From Oreohelix idahoensis (lineage: Eukaryota; Mollusca; Gastropoda; Stylommatophora; Oreohelicidae), in assembly GCA_024509875.1 (NCBI GenBank), contig JAMPIV010006374.1:248001-312000 (forward strand): a stretch of DNA of 64,000 nucleotides. Reading direction: 5' to 3'. Below the pieces are notes generated by a model that was not told the DNA's origin, ran no database searches, and saw only the letters and a list, made by a program, of their open reading frames with translations. The first letter of the stretch is position 1. Each line of letters begins with the position of its first letter. Shown here in pieces: positions 1 to 11,239 of this stretch. The position numbers and the translations under genes were made by a program.

Positions 1-1300
1 GTTGTAGATAGAAGGATATTGATGCTTCTATCTCAAGAGAGTGGACATAAGATATTTCAGAAGTCAAAAACAATGCTGCGTTGGGCAGGGCAATTGTTAA
101 CTTATATCTGATCCGCGCCTTTTATGAGCTCGTTCAAGCCCCCACCCTGATTTACTCAGTGGAATTCTTCTTATTCTGGTATAGCTCTGTTTAGAGTTTA
201 TTTAATAAATTGACTGAGACAAACATGCAGTACATTCAAAATGACTAAATAGAAGTTATATTTATATATTTACAAATAACAAATTTAATAATCACTTAGG
301 TTTTAACAGGGTTTTTAAAAAATGAATAATTATTTATCAAAATTATCATCACTGTGTGATGTAATGGAAGTTTGTAAAGGAGGTCACTTGGCAGCTATTA
401 TGTGTTACTTAGCTGCCAGTAACGGTTCTGCTCCTTCTGATGTTTTGGTTCTTGGTAGACTGGATCGCTGATCACACTCGTCACTGGTCAAGGTTGTAGG
501 ACGCAGCACGTTCCCAGAAGTGTCAGGGAGTGTCTACGAAGTTGGTCCCTCGTCTTTAAGCCCCGTCTGATGATGGTATCTAGCTGCGACTACAGGCCGC
601 TTGTACCCTTCTTGTTCCAGAGATAGTACCCTCAGCTGGTACCACCAATTAGTAAGGTAAAAGAAGAGAAACGAATACCCTCTGCTTATTGAGTTTCCCC
701 GGCACATACTTATGTGTCTCCATCTTCCTATTCCACCATCCCATCTACCTCATACTTTACCCTCGATGAGAATTAAGCTTAATCCCTCAAGAGAAAACTT
801 TCTTTACATTTAAATTGAATAACTTTATATTTACTTTACATTCAAATGAAAAGGTTAACAGTGTAGCAAAGTGTGCAAATACACGCTTAGTTAATGGACT
901 GATGGAAAGAACAGGGAAAGAATAAATGGTGACAAGAGCCTTGAAATGCATGTAAAAAAAAGACCACAGAGTAACTAAGCAGTCTAAAAATAGTAGCGGT
1001 CACGCATGCGCATTCGGCTATGTTATCAGAAAGAAGCCGGAATGCACAATTCACAATGGCGAGGCAAAGTGTCGAAAGTAGGTACCGAATTTCTTTTGTA
1101 ATAGGACAATGTATCAGTGAATTATGAAAAAGGTTGAAGATTTTCACAGAAGGGATATGCAGGAAAGGAAATCCAAAAGGAAAGTTGGAAGAAATATGTA
1201 TGTAATTAGATATTTTCAGTTTTATTTGACTTTCACATCCCAGGTCTAACCTAGTGATAGACTTTATAAATTCGTAGAAAATACATGACACACCCGATTG
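1..1300. other. gene-free, no recognisable element
   Basis: AT-rich unique-looking sequence. I see no ORF with family resemblance, no terminal repeats and no tandem array. An open frame on the minus strand near 887-1342 has no recognisable domain or codon pattern and is left out. Confidence 0.5.
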
Positions 1301-1473
1301 TAGGTTTAACCCTTTCGCAACGACGGGTTTTTCATTCCCCATGACAACACCATTTTCAGCTTAGTTCGTTCCCCTGAGCGACAGGATAATTGTAATTTTT
1401 TGGGTCATATTTTTAATTTGACTGTACACAGTTTATCGTAAAAGGAAACCCACTAAAAGTATATACTTGTATA

Positions 1474-1869
1474 TTATGAAAGAGCATAAAACAAAGTTTC
1501 AGAATATGCTAACCAAGGCCAACATAAGTTTTCTTGTCTCCATTCATGACTTATGTTTGCATCTACATTATTTTCTTCCTCTGCCTCTGGTAACTCTTTG
1601 TTACCAGTGTCTTTTAGGTGACGTTCTTCTTCATTAATTTTTTTTTCATTCCGAGGTCTCGATCTCGACATTTTCTTTCCTTGTTTAGGTGCTGATCTTG
1701 TTTTCACTGCCTTTCTTTTTCCTTTCACTGATGAATTATTTTGATCTAAACTGAGTGAACTAGATCTAGATTGAATGTTACTACTAATACTATCATTCAC
1801 TTTCCTCGTTTTAGCAAGCCTGTCACTATCATTCACTTTCCGCGTTTTAAGCAAGCCTTTCACTATCAC
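1474..1869 (-). CDS. unrecognised basic, Ser/Lys-rich ORF, possibly transposon remnant
   Basis: This is a 131-residue open frame on the minus strand. It begins with an imperfect duplication (KTRKVNDS appears twice within about 15 residues), followed by a Ser-rich stretch and Lys/Arg-rich segments (KGKRKAVKTR, KQGKKMSRSRPRNEKK) and an acidic patch. It reads like the disordered N-terminal region of a nuclear or DNA-binding protein. A TTAA followed by CCCTTTCGCAA lies at 1306-1320, which resembles a piggyBac end, so a decayed piggyBac-type element is one explanation. I found no second end and no transposase core, and the Tigger-like transposon at 2024 cuts off anything further right. No function is assigned. 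Confidence 0.2.
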   Translation of the reverse strand: MIVKGLLKTRKVNDSDRLAKTRKVNDSISSNIQSRSSSLSLDQNNSSVKGKRKAVKTRSAPKQGKKMSRSRPRNEKKINEEERHLKDTGNKELPEAEEENNVDANISHEWRQENLCWPWLAYSETLFYALS

Positions 1870-2213
1870 TTTGCTCCAAATCTAAATCGGTCTGATTCTG
1901 AATCAGATTACACATACTCTGACCCTGAATCTGGGTAATCTTTACCTTTAGTGCCGTCGAGTATGTATAATATGTGTAGGCCAAAAAATTGTATTTTGCC
2001 GTACGGCATACGTCATACTGGTAGGGGAGAGTGGGGAGAAATGGTCCCTCATTTCTCATCAAATTCGATATAACTATAGAAATAATAATAAGTTTGAGAT
2101 GTTATTAATATGTGTAGGTGAAATACCCATTTATTTCAAAATATAGTCTACATAAAATGGTTAAACATTAAAACTTTTTATAAAATTAACATTTGAAGCA
2201 ATGATACCATAGT

Positions 2214-2292
2214 GGTGTGAAATGGACCGCGTATGGGGAGTAATGGACTTGATGAAGGGGAGAAATGGACCATATGCAGGAGAAATAGTCCA
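2214..2292. promoter_or_regulatory. subterminal repeats of the transposon (left side)
   Basis: Variants of GGGGAGAAATGGACC occur at about 2217, 2237, 2258 and 2278, in addition to the copy inside the terminal repeat at 2033. Such subterminal motifs are usually transposase-binding sites; that role is inferred. Confidence 0.5.
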
Positions 2293-2329
2293 TGAAAATG
2301 AATCAATAAAATTGTAAATTACCAAAGGA

Positions 2330-4315
2330 TATGTTGAAACGTAGATACCTTTCTGTTCTTTTTGTACCCTTGCAGCAAGTTGGCTGTGGTAATATTGCTT
2401 TAATTTGACTTATTTTAACAGTCCCTAAATCTTCTTCTGCAGGCCAAAAAAACTTGTCAAACATTTTACCACTCTTTCTTAAAAAAATTGATTTCCACAT
2501 CGCCATCCTCATCTTCCAGCTGCATGACTTTCCCAATTAAATATTTCGTGTTTTTTCCTGTCTCAAACTCACACACTACATATTGACCACAATTTAAGTC
2601 TACACTTTCTACACCCTCCATTCTGACACTGTTACTTTCATCATCACTGTCACGCCCAGTTTCATCCATAGATAGGCCTATGTCAGAATCTGTGTCATCA
2701 TCATATGGTATATTGTCAGTATCATCATCATTTAATCACTGACATTCTCTTCAGACACAAAAAGGGATTTCTTGGCCTTTGATATAGTAACCTTCTTTCT
2801 GTTTTCTGATCTGTATTTCATTTTCATCTGCATTTCCGTCATTGCTGGAGATGATGTTGCCAGCATTGCCTTGCCACGTTTTCTCCCTCGATTGTTTTCC
2901 TTACGAGGGGCAGCCTTAGGAAATCATTTAAATAACTCAGGAGGAGAAAACACTTTTAAAGCTACTTTTGGGGCAGCATCATTTGGTGACACAGGAAATG
3001 AACTGGTTAATAAAACCAGGGAGTTTGTCCCACTGAGTGAGGCCCCTTTATCAACCAGGCCTAAATTAGGTTCAATCAAAGTAGGGACTGATGCTTCTGA
3101 AATCTGAGGCCTGTCTGTGATGTAAGAAGGCAGAAAATCTTCAGCACTGAAAATATCTTCATCCAGTGGCCAAATGCCAGCAGCTTTATACCCAGACATT
3201 ATGTTTTGTTGGGTAGAGGCCATAACAAATGCAGCGCCACCAAGCTCAGCAAGCTGATAGATGGAGAGGGTTTTTCCAACATTCTTTATCATCCATGAAT
3301 CTGCTAAATGACTAAACGCTGCTTTCATGGGCCCAAAGACAGTTCGATCCAAGGGTTGCATTGTGTTGCTTGTATGTGGTGAAAGAGTGATGACATGAAT
3401 ATGGTTCTGCTTTGCCAACTCCAGAGCAGGAAAGGAAATGTGGCTTTCGTGATTATCCATGATCACAATGATGGGATATGTCTCTGAAGGTCTAAATGTC
3501 TCTGAAGGTCTAACACATTTCACAATATGCTCAACCACTTTCACAAAATTGTCACTTGTCATCCAACCTGAAGAGTGGGTAAGTCCTAAAGAGCCTTCAG
3601 GTGCTCCATTTAACATAAAATGTTTAAAAAATTTTCTTGGAAACACAAACACTGGTGGCAAGCTGTGTCCAGTAGCTGAAACTATGCAGCACATTGTGAC
3701 AAGTTCACCTCGTTCTTGTGATGTGACTTGCCCAACCTGTTTGGTACCACGTTGTGCAATGACTCTAGGAACTTTTTGTAGGCTACCGTTGTTACACCAG
3801 TTTCATCCAGATTGTAAATTTGATCCCCGCTTACATTCAGGTTTGTATAAGAGGCTTGTAGTATGTTTAAAAATGCCGCAACCGTGTGTCAATTAAATGC
3901 GGTTGCTCGTGCCAGTGATGTTGCTTCTGGTTGTTTTATTGACAATTGTGAATGCCGCCTCAGGAAGCCAAAAAGCCATTCCCTTCCTGCCATTGAGTTC
4001 TCAATCCATGTTTGCGGGCATTTCAAATGATTCAATGTTGCCATTTCAAAGGCAAGAGTACGAACATTTTTTGGTGTTAGTCCATGAAACATTTTGGAAC
4101 ACTTATCCAGATAATTTGCAAGACTCTCTTCCTGTTCAGCATTAAAAATCTGACTGTGCCGATAATTTGGGGTGAGGCTGACTCTGAAGATTTGGACTTG
4201 TTAATATTGTTGATCAGAGTTGTCCGAGCAATTCCATATTCCCTGGAAGCTTGTCTAACAGGCTGGACTCCGGTACTTTGCCTTTATCTGTTTTCTTCTT
4301 GTAAACACGAGTAAT
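2330..4315 (-). pseudogene. pogo/Tigger-type transposase, frameshifted
   Basis: Read from right to left on the minus strand, the parts come in the normal family order. First is a psq-type helix-turn-helix near 4260-4200 (PVRQASREYGIARTTL). A CENP-B-type DNA-binding domain follows at about 4150-3890 (MAGREWLFGFLRRH). Then comes the DDE core: NLDETG near 3810 with the first Asp, and IIVIMDNHESH with the second Asp, then SPHTSNTMQPLD near 3380. A C-terminal region ends near 2330. An intact enzyme would cut and paste the element at TA sites in the nucleus. Breaks are visible: a frame change between the two DNA-binding domains (about 4150), a TGA at 3889-3891, a frame change near 3780, and further frame changes near 2700 and 2470. 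The longest surviving piece is 2924-3694 (256 residues). This copy cannot be active. Confidence 0.85.
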
Positions 4316-4516
4316 GTTTTTCTGGAAGAAAAAAAATTTACTGTATAAAATAATTATAATAATTATACTTATAAAATAGGATTACATTGATAGTTGAACA
4401 ATGATTAGTTTTATAGTTTACATTGATAGAATTTAAACATATTTCTTCAACTGTTTAAACAAACTAAGATTTAGGAAATATTTTGTGAAGAATGGGATAC
4501 ATGTATAACGCTTCCA

Positions 4517-4562
4517 TGTTCGGGGAGAAATGGACCAGTGACGGCCCATTTCTCCCCACAGG
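4517..4562. promoter_or_regulatory. subterminal inverted motif of the transposon (right side)
   Basis: CGGGGAGAAATGGACC is followed 10 bp later by GGCCCATTTCTCCCC, so the motif is present as a palindrome. A further copy lies at 4882-4897 next to the terminal repeat. It mirrors the left-side cluster. Confidence 0.5.
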
Positions 4563-5103
4563 TATTCAAATAGAAAAGACAAGCATAAACTCTTAAAGCT
4601 AATAATTTTTAGGCATAAAGAACATTGCTTATGCAGGAAAATGGTAATTCTGCCTATAAAAATAACTTACCGTAAAATCAGCGAAGCAGCGACAAATATT
4701 GGACTTGCAATGTCACTTCAAAAACTCAACTATTTCCTTGTACAAAATGAGGTCACTGATTGTCAAAAAATGCGCGCACATAAAGAAACCGGACGTTGTT
4801 CCTGGAAATGATCTCATCCTACTGGTATTTTTTCATTATGGTCCAAATTAAAATGGAACATTCGTTTTTGAGATACAAGGGGCGGTCCATTTCTCCTAAC
4901 GGTCCATTGCTCACCACTCTCCGCTATATGAAAAGGAAGCTTCCAATAGGGGAAGATAAAGGAAATATAAGATAACGTGCTGGATAAACTTGGTTGAGTG
5001 TGTATTGGAACGATTGATGGGACAGTTGCACATAATACCCAATATGAGAGAGATTCCAGTGCTGAAAAGAGACAAACCCTACCTGCTCTCTCAGACGCCC
5101 GCG

Positions 5104-5160
5104 CTCACAATATATAAGGCGTGAACGCTCAGTTCATTACAGCACAACCCGTTCAGCACG
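5104..5160 (+). promoter_or_regulatory. TATA-type promoter
   Basis: TATATAAG at 5111-5118 is preceded by CpG-containing sequence and by an inverted CCAAT (ATTGG) near 5006. Initiator-like TCAGT/TCAGC lie at 5129 and 5153. It sits just upstream of a stem-loop and a short ORF. The layout suits a retroelement or Pol II promoter; no transcript evidence is available. Confidence 0.4.
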
Positions 5161-5200
5161 TTCCTTTCAGATCGTGAAGACAGCATTATACTAAAACGAG

Positions 5201-5216
5201 CGTCCTTTTCAGGGCG
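5201..5216 (+). promoter_or_regulatory. histone-type stem-loop, copy 1
   Basis: CGTCCT-TTTC-AGGGCG forms a 6-bp stem (one G-U) with the TTTC loop. The core YYCTTTTCAGRR is that of metazoan histone mRNA 3' stem-loops. It lies about 45-70 bases downstream of the likely start site and upstream of the short ORF, so it would be 5' UTR here. Confidence 0.45.
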
Positions 5217-5241
5217 AACACAGCCATCGGAATTCACTAAA

Positions 5242-5391
5242 ATGACTCGTACCAAGCCAAAAGCGAAAAAGAGGAAAGTCTACACAAGCCCTCAAACACT
5301 TGTCAGCAGCATCAAACAAGAACCTACGAAGAACAAACAGAGTCAACCAGAGAGCAAGAATACTCCTGTGACCGTGTTGGTGAACTCCTAG
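5242..5391 (+). CDS. short ORF (49 aa) with nuclear-localisation-like motif
   Basis: This is the first ATG after the TATA-type promoter. It encodes 49 residues starting MTRTKPKAKKRKVYTSP and rich in Lys, Gln and Ser. PKAKKRKV resembles a classical monopartite nuclear localisation signal. The first residues also look superficially like a histone H3 tail (xRTK), but the similarity stops there. No family is recognised. It may be the start of a spliced gene, a small leader ORF of a retroelement, or chance. The TAG overlaps a direct-repeat stretch (about 5391-5470, two copies of CTGGTCACG..CAATTAATAATA). Confidence 0.3.
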   Translation: MTRTKPKAKKRKVYTSPQTLVSSIKQEPTKNKQSQPESKNTPVTVLVNS

Positions 5392-5399
5392 GACTGGTC

Positions 5400-7080
5400 A
5401 CGATACCAATTAATAATATGTGACAACTTCTTGAGCTGGTCACGGCGTCAATTAATAATACGTGACAGTGCCGTGTATATGTCCTTATTATAGTAAACTA
5501 GGTGACTGGGGCAGGCCTAGTTGTCTACCTTCTATTTGTCAAATTGATCCATTGACCTATCTTCCAAGTAAGAGTATATCTTAATACTGGCCCTCACCGC
5601 CAGAGTTATTGATTCCTGGATGATATTTTCTCAAACTTCCAACCTAAACTCGTTCCATCCCTTCTTATGATGTTACTTAAGTGACAACTTCGTATAGTAG
5701 TTATTCCCTTATGTCTATTATCTTGTTTACTCTAGCACTCAACAACCTTTTAGAGAGTTAACCCAACTTGAGAAGTGTTCCATCAAAACAAGTGATTTAT
5801 TTACATCAAAAATTCCATCATAACAGGAGGCATGTGGTACAAATTCAAGGTACAAACATTTCCTAACTGCCTCTTGTATGTCCCATTCCTTCTGGGCACA
5901 TTCACATACCTATATATATATAGTTATAGCTCTCTGCCTGAGAACATATTCAGGTATGGTTTATACATATTTTCTTCCCTTAAGGCTTTTCTATTTATTC
6001 TGGCTTCTCCCAAGCCTTTCATCAACTCTTTCCTGAGTTGGTTTCTTTCATCTACTAACCCTGTCAATTTGACTCAATTTAATCAAATACCATCATCTTA
6101 AAATTCATATATGCAAATCAATACATTGGGTACACTTCTGAAATCATTCTAGTTGTTAACCTTGTAATACTTTATTTCAACTTCTGAAATCAATCTATTC
6201 AATGTCTATCAAAAGTTATGAGTCAAAGGACCTACTTACTTTGGTTGCACAGAATCCTCACAACACTCATATTTCTTACTATCACCTCTTAGCACTAGAC
6301 TAAACCTATATTTTAAACACAGTTCTGTCTTTCATATGTGAATAGATTCTACTACTCTAACTAGGTCTATAGGATTCTTCAGAAGTATTCATTCTGTTTC
6401 CCACAGAAATGTAACTTGAGCCTGGCAGAATACACATTCCTGCCACTCTACGTCCTTAACTAGGACTGCTCCTCCGAAAATGCGACCGCTCCTCAGCGCG
6501 TCTAAATGCCTTCTCTTCTATAAAATCATTATCAGCTGATCTGTCCTTGTTTACTGTAAATTCATTGGTTCCTCCTATTCTTCGCTCAACTGAAATATGT
6601 TCACGCTTATCCGCTGTGTAAACAACTCAGTGAAGTGTCATCCGTTGTCCTGGTAAACTTTTCACGTGCATATTTTTTTCCTCTCAACTCACTTAATCAT
6701 ATAAGGGAGGTAATTACCCATTGTCTCCCTTTGCATATTTGACTTAACCTTATATTGTCTTCTCTAAAGCTTGCTATACAATTCTTATATGTACATTTTC
6801 TAAACCATAATTACCAACTCACCAAATCTACTTAAGTGTAATTAAGCACTTTCCTCCCCTGACCTTAATAATTAGAGTCTTCTCCCTTTGATCAAAGCAC
6901 CACCTCACTCATATTATCCCCCTTTTAGCAAGACCAATAGTCTTTATTCAAATCCATTCTTATTTCTTAAACCATTTTTTCATACCTTCCCTCTTAACCA
7001 AAACCAAATCACCGCTTATAATTCCTGCTTGAGCATTTTATAATGCTCCCAGCAAAGTCAACGGTGACACTCCAACTACC
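5400..7080. other. AT-rich gene-free stretch before LINE ORF1
   Basis: No gene, terminal repeat or array was found apart from the two imperfect direct repeats at about 5393-5470. It may be the 5' untranslated part of the LINE at 7087, or unrelated sequence. An open frame at 5832-6101 encodes hydrophobic Phe/Ser-rich sequence without a recognisable domain. Confidence 0.4.
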
Positions 7081-7086
7081 AACTTC

Positions 7087-9206
7087 ATGGCCAGTCCTTC
7101 TCAGAAGACAAACAAAGCAACCGTTGATACTACAACCGATGAGCGACCCCAAGCTTCGAAGGAAAAGGACAAGAGCAGATTGCCGGAAAGCAGTGCGGCC
7201 CCAAGTGCTAGCGTGGAAGTAGATGATGATGAAGACCCAGAACGTAAAGAAATATTGAGAGCGTTACAACAGTTGGAACAGATGACGGAAAGAATACAGA
7301 AAAGGGCAGAAGCAAACGTCTCTTCCCAAGATTATAAAGACCCAGAATATAAAGACATGTTGAGAGCGTATCAACAGATAAAGCAGATGCAGGAAAGACG
7401 AGAGAAAAGAAGACAGGAGCCTGAAACCATGGGGCCACCACCGCACATACCCGAATCGTCAGCAGAAACCCTATCTACCACAGAGATGCTGCACCAAATA
7501 CCGTTGACACCACCACACGATGCCGAGATGACAGCCGACCCACCTGCAAGCACCATGAAAGAACTGACAGAGACAGCTCCTCAGCACAGACAGGTACAAG
7601 AGGAAGATATCGAAGAGACCAATATAGATGCACTTCGAAGAATTGACGACGGAGACGAGTTCCTTAGGCTCGCTCTTCAAGAAGCGATAGTAGAAGTAGA
7701 CCCAGGAGTGCTGAACATCGAAAACACTGAGAAGCAAGCTACCATTCCTGGTCCTACGGAAACAACAGCAGACAACTCAAGGGCCCAGAAGCAAGATATA
7801 ACACCTTATAACAAAGAACGGGAGCAAGAATCAAGCCAAGACTGTGGAGGGAAACAAAGACCAAACACCAAAGGGACAAATAACGCAGAAACGATACGGG
7901 AGAGGATCGTAAAGATCACCCAGACGTCAGGAAGTGAGGCCTCACTCAGGGCCCTACCCGACAACAAAGTGATCAACATCCTCGAGGTGATAACTGGACG
8001 GAAGAGGTATCGCAAAGTAGGGAGGCATGAAAAGGGAGTCGTGCTTTCGCTCAACAGCACACAGACAAAAACAACTTCACTGATGACCGAACTGGAATCT
8101 AGTCCAAAGGAAATCCAGTTGCCCCACCAAATAAAAGTGGTGGTGGAAAAGTACAAGACAACAAAGAAGTTGGTCATCAGAGGGGTGGATACCAGATGTT
8201 CCGAAGCCGACGTCCACAGACGCCTTCAGGCTAAAAACGCAAATCTAAAAATCACGCAGGTCGAGAGACTAAAAACCTGGGCCAAGAAAGATACCAATCT
8301 GATGATATTTACGGTAGAAGGATCGACAAGACCCGAGAGACTGACGCTCGAAACAACAACCAAAAAGACAGAAGCCTATATCCCTCCGGTGATGCAGTGC
8401 TCCAACTGCCAGCAGTTCTCGCACACAAATAATACTTGCAGTATAGATGCAGTCTGTCGATATTGTGCGGGTGGCCACCTATGGCGATTGTCCCAAGGCA
8501 AAGGAGGACAACAACTACAAAACAATAAACTCAAACCGTATCTGTGCAAACTGCCACGGAAACCATGGGGCAAGATACCGAGGATGCCCGATGTTCCAGG
8601 AAACTAAGAGCATCCTGAAGGAGGCCGTTTCTAAAAACATACCCTTCATACAGGCCAAACACACAGTCAATACGGATGCTTGCAGAAAAACAACGCACGA
8701 TAGACAGACACAGCTACACAAGCTGACCGCTGAAGTCAACGAAATGAAAATGAAAAGCAGCGAATCGAAAACAACAGATCCCGTAAGCAGGCAGCGGTGA
8801 AGACATAAACCAACGGACAGAGCGAGAAGATGCAGATAGCGCCCATGCATGCTACAGGAAACAAAATCCATCAAACACGAGATGGAAGAAATGAAAAGCC
8901 AAATCCAGAGCTAAACAAGTAGAACAAAACAGATTGTCAAGAAGCTCAAAGAGCTGATAGAAGTTGAAAACACAGAGCTAAAGGCAAAAACGAACAAATC
9001 AAAAGAATAGAATCAGAAAGAATCGCCATTGAGGAAATATCATCAAACAGAACACGCGAGAAACGAAAAACGAACAATCCATCGCAGCAAATGTTACTCA
9101 AAAGACAATCATCCAAGAAACGCTAGAACAGCTACTACCAACGATAATTGAAAAAGCACTGTCACAGATACAGGAGAGCAAGAAGACAAAAAGCAACAGA
9201 AACTAG
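7087..9206 (+). pseudogene. LINE ORF1 (gag-like, three CCHC knuckles), Jockey/I-type
   Basis: From the ATG at 7087 a 506-residue frame begins with a charged, disordered region. It contains an internal duplication (DPERKEILRALQQLEQM and DPEYKDMLRAYQQIKQM), probably coiled coil. An RRM-like segment follows at about residues 355-430 (KLVIRGVDT...LMIFTVEG), then CSNCQQFSHTNNTC at about residue 438 as the first zinc knuckle. Knuckle two starts as CRYCAGGH, where a frameshift near 8475 occurs. Knuckle three (CANCHGNH...GC) and a coiled-coil tail continue in another frame to 8800 and, with more frame changes, to the TAG at 9204-9206. ORF1 proteins of Jockey/I-type LINEs bind element RNA in the RNP. 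No endonuclease or RT follows, so the element is truncated or ORF1-only. Confidence 0.8.
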
Positions 9207-9318
9207 GAGCGTAGAAACACACAAAACCAAACAAGCCAGATAGTGAGGCAGGACATAAAAAACACCATGAGCGCGGTACGGCACCACAAACGGACAAAGA
9301 GGAACCGAGACAGCCAGC

Positions 9319-9440
9319 TAGTGGTCCTTTTCAGGACCGATCACCTCCAGGACTACGAACGAGATACCAGTGAAGACGATAACACCCTATATACCTCAAT
9401 TATAACCAAACTTTCAGGTTGAACAGGGTATTACAGCAAC
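9319..9440 (+). repeat. direct repeat unit A carrying a stem-loop
   Basis: This stretch (GTGGTCC...GATAACACCCTATATACC...GGGTATTACAGCAA) recurs with moderate divergence at 9704-9842. Between the copies lie CAA-rich tracts at about 9448-9510. The region reads as a duplicated 3' or 5' untranslated segment of the LINE. Confidence 0.65.
9323..9338 (+). promoter_or_regulatory. histone-type stem-loop, copy 2 (canonical match)
   Basis: GGTCCT-TTTC-AGGACC is a perfect 6-bp stem with a 4-base loop. It fits the histone consensus GGYYCTTTTCAGRRCC at every position. It lies downstream of the decayed LINE ORF1. Confidence 0.55.
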
Positions 9441-9703
9441 TTAGTAGGAGAAAACAACAACAACAACAACATTCATTACAGCAACATAGTAGACGAAAAC
9501 AACAACAACAACATTCATTTAAGACGGTGTATTACCGAAACCGTAGAGGAATCTTAAAAAAATCAGCCAAGAAGAGAAAAAGCAAAGAGTTTCTTTTTCT
9601 TAGAAGACAAAATCAATTACCGAAACCTAATGTTCCTACAAATTAATAAAGAAGTCAAATCAACACACAGTCTTAAAAAGACAACCTATGGACCTATAAC
9701 AGG

Positions 9704-9842
9704 CTTTGTGGTCCTTTTCAGTGCCAGTCATTCCCAGGACTAAGAACGTGTAACCAGCGAAGACGATAACACCCTATATACCCCAATATAACCGTTTGTA
9801 ACCCTTCAACGGGTTTTGGTTGAACTGGGTATTACAGCAAAA
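9704..9842 (+). repeat. direct repeat unit B with a decayed stem-loop
   Basis: Second copy of the unit at 9319-9440, sharing GTGGTCCTTTTCAG, GAAGACGATAACACCCTATA and GGGTATTACAGCAA. Its stem-loop at 9710-9725 (GGTCCT-TTTC-AGTGCC) has one mismatch. An extra segment with CCCTTCAACGGGTT is present in this copy. Confidence 0.65.
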
Positions 9843-10005
9843 TAACAGACGTAAGGAAAAAAAATCATATGATGTACAACTTTGGCCAGAAGACAAAGTA
9901 GAGATTTTTTTTCTTTTTTATGAGTGACCAATATGAAAGAATTCTTCACAAAGTACAGTCTTCGTAAGAGCTTGAAATCGATCCTAGAGGGTGTGTAGGT
10001 TTACT

Positions 10006-11236
10006 ATATATACTGAAGCACATTAAAAACGCACCACCTGTATAATCCAAGAACAGAGTGTGAAATGTAAATATAAGTGTGTACAAGTTTACATATTTGG
10101 AATCTTTATTCATTTTCCTATGAATCCATGCTGGTCATTAATTTGTACATTTGATTGTTATGAAATTCATTGCATTCTGTGCAGGCAAGGGAGAAAACCA
10201 AAAATACAAAAAAATGCACGTGCGTTATCCTGCTGGAGAAGCTGCAAGTCTGGATAAATTGTGAACGCAGGAGCAACCAGTGCTTCCAGAACCTCATCTC
10301 GATATGTCACAGCATTAACATTTCCACGGAAGACGTGAAGAGGCAAGCGATGGTGAAAACTGAATCCTCCCCAAATGTGAATACTGCCACCTCGAAATCG
10401 GTTGACACAGCAATCTGCAAAGCGCTCTTCACACCGTCGCTAAATCCGCATACGTCCATCTGCAAAGGATATGTTCAATCTGTTCTCGTCTGTGAATAGG
10501 ACAGCATTCAACTGCAGTCTAGTCCATCTGATATGTTGCTCTGCCCATTGCAGGCGCTAACGATGTCTGTGAGTCAAGTTTGGCCCAACATAAGGTCGTC
10601 TTGCAGTAAGGCCTGTATCTCTGAGTCGTCGTATGACTGTCATTCGAGAGACTTGCCCATGTCTACCCACTATTGCTCTTGCTGTTTGACTTGCCGGGAG
10701 AGTCAATTCCTTAGGTGACTCAGCACAATATGACGATCTTGCGCAGGGGTAGTAACTCGTGGTTGGCCACTCCGAAGTCTATCCCGGGCACTGCCAGTGG
10801 TTCCGTAACGTTCATTGAGACGTACAATAGGGCTGTGGTGGCAATTCATCCTTCTGGCAATGGCCCGCGAGCTCATTCCGGTCTCCAACATACCAATGGC
10901 TCGTTGGCGGTCGTTTTCAGATAGTCGTGGCATTTCAAGCACATGTACTGGGTGTTTTGTCTCAACGGCCTTTTTATACCGAGTATACTGCCACAACGCG
11001 TACACATTTTCAGGGTCATAGCTGTTGAGAATCGTGTTGCACGTGTAACTTTCATCGTTTTCATGTAGTCTGTACACACACCCATGGGTTGAATCTTGCA
11101 CTTTCCATTCCAGCAGCCATTCGCTCTCTACCGCATGGCAAACACGGGGAAAATCCATTCCCACACTTTTTTTTGCCAACTTCTCGGCATCGGTATATAT
11201 AATAGTGGTGCGTTTTTAATGTGCTTCAGTATATAT
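10006..11236 (-). mobile_element. Tc1-like DNA transposon (1.2 kb), 32-bp perfect terminal inverted repeats
   Basis: ATATATACTGAAGCACATTA and the next 12 bases (10006-10037) are repeated perfectly in inverse orientation at 11205-11236. The ends lie in TATA-rich sequence, so the TA duplication cannot be placed to the base. The interior encodes a Tc1-type transposase on the minus strand. Length and organisation are normal for the family. Confidence 0.9.
10255..10933 (-). pseudogene. Tc1-like transposase, degraded
   Basis: The family-typical start is the ATG at 10933 (MPRLSENDRQRAIGMLETG), followed by the paired-type helix-turn-helix (SSRAIARRMNCHHSPIVRL) and linker to about 10703. An in-frame extension runs upstream to 11179, but its residues do not look like transposase. 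Left of 10703 the DDE domain is present only in pieces in different frames down to about 10255, so frameshifts and stops have destroyed it. An intact enzyme would bind the terminal repeats and catalyse cut-and-paste at TA. This copy is dead, although its terminal repeats remain perfect and could be used in trans. Confidence 0.8.
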
Positions 11237-11239
11237 TTA

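Larger units (their letters stand above)
2024..4924 (-). mobile_element. Tigger/pogo-like DNA transposon (2.9 kb) with TA target duplication
   Basis: The left end (GGGGAGAGTGGGGAGAAATGG) and the reverse complement of the right end (GCGGAGAGTGGTGAGCAATGG) match at most positions. Both are flanked directly by TA (2022-2023 and 4925-4926). TA duplication is the hallmark of the IS630-Tc1-mariner superfamily, to which pogo/Tigger elements belong. The interior encodes a minus-strand pogo-type transposase, broken by several frameshifts. The termini plus coding content make the boundaries precise. Confidence 0.88.

Noticed and set aside
1306..1340. piggyBac-like end TTAACCCTTTCGCAA
   Set aside because: No matching second end or transposase core was found; could be chance.
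5832..6101. 89-codon hydrophobic frame as a membrane protein
   Set aside because: No conserved motif, AT-rich sequence, no promoter or splice context.
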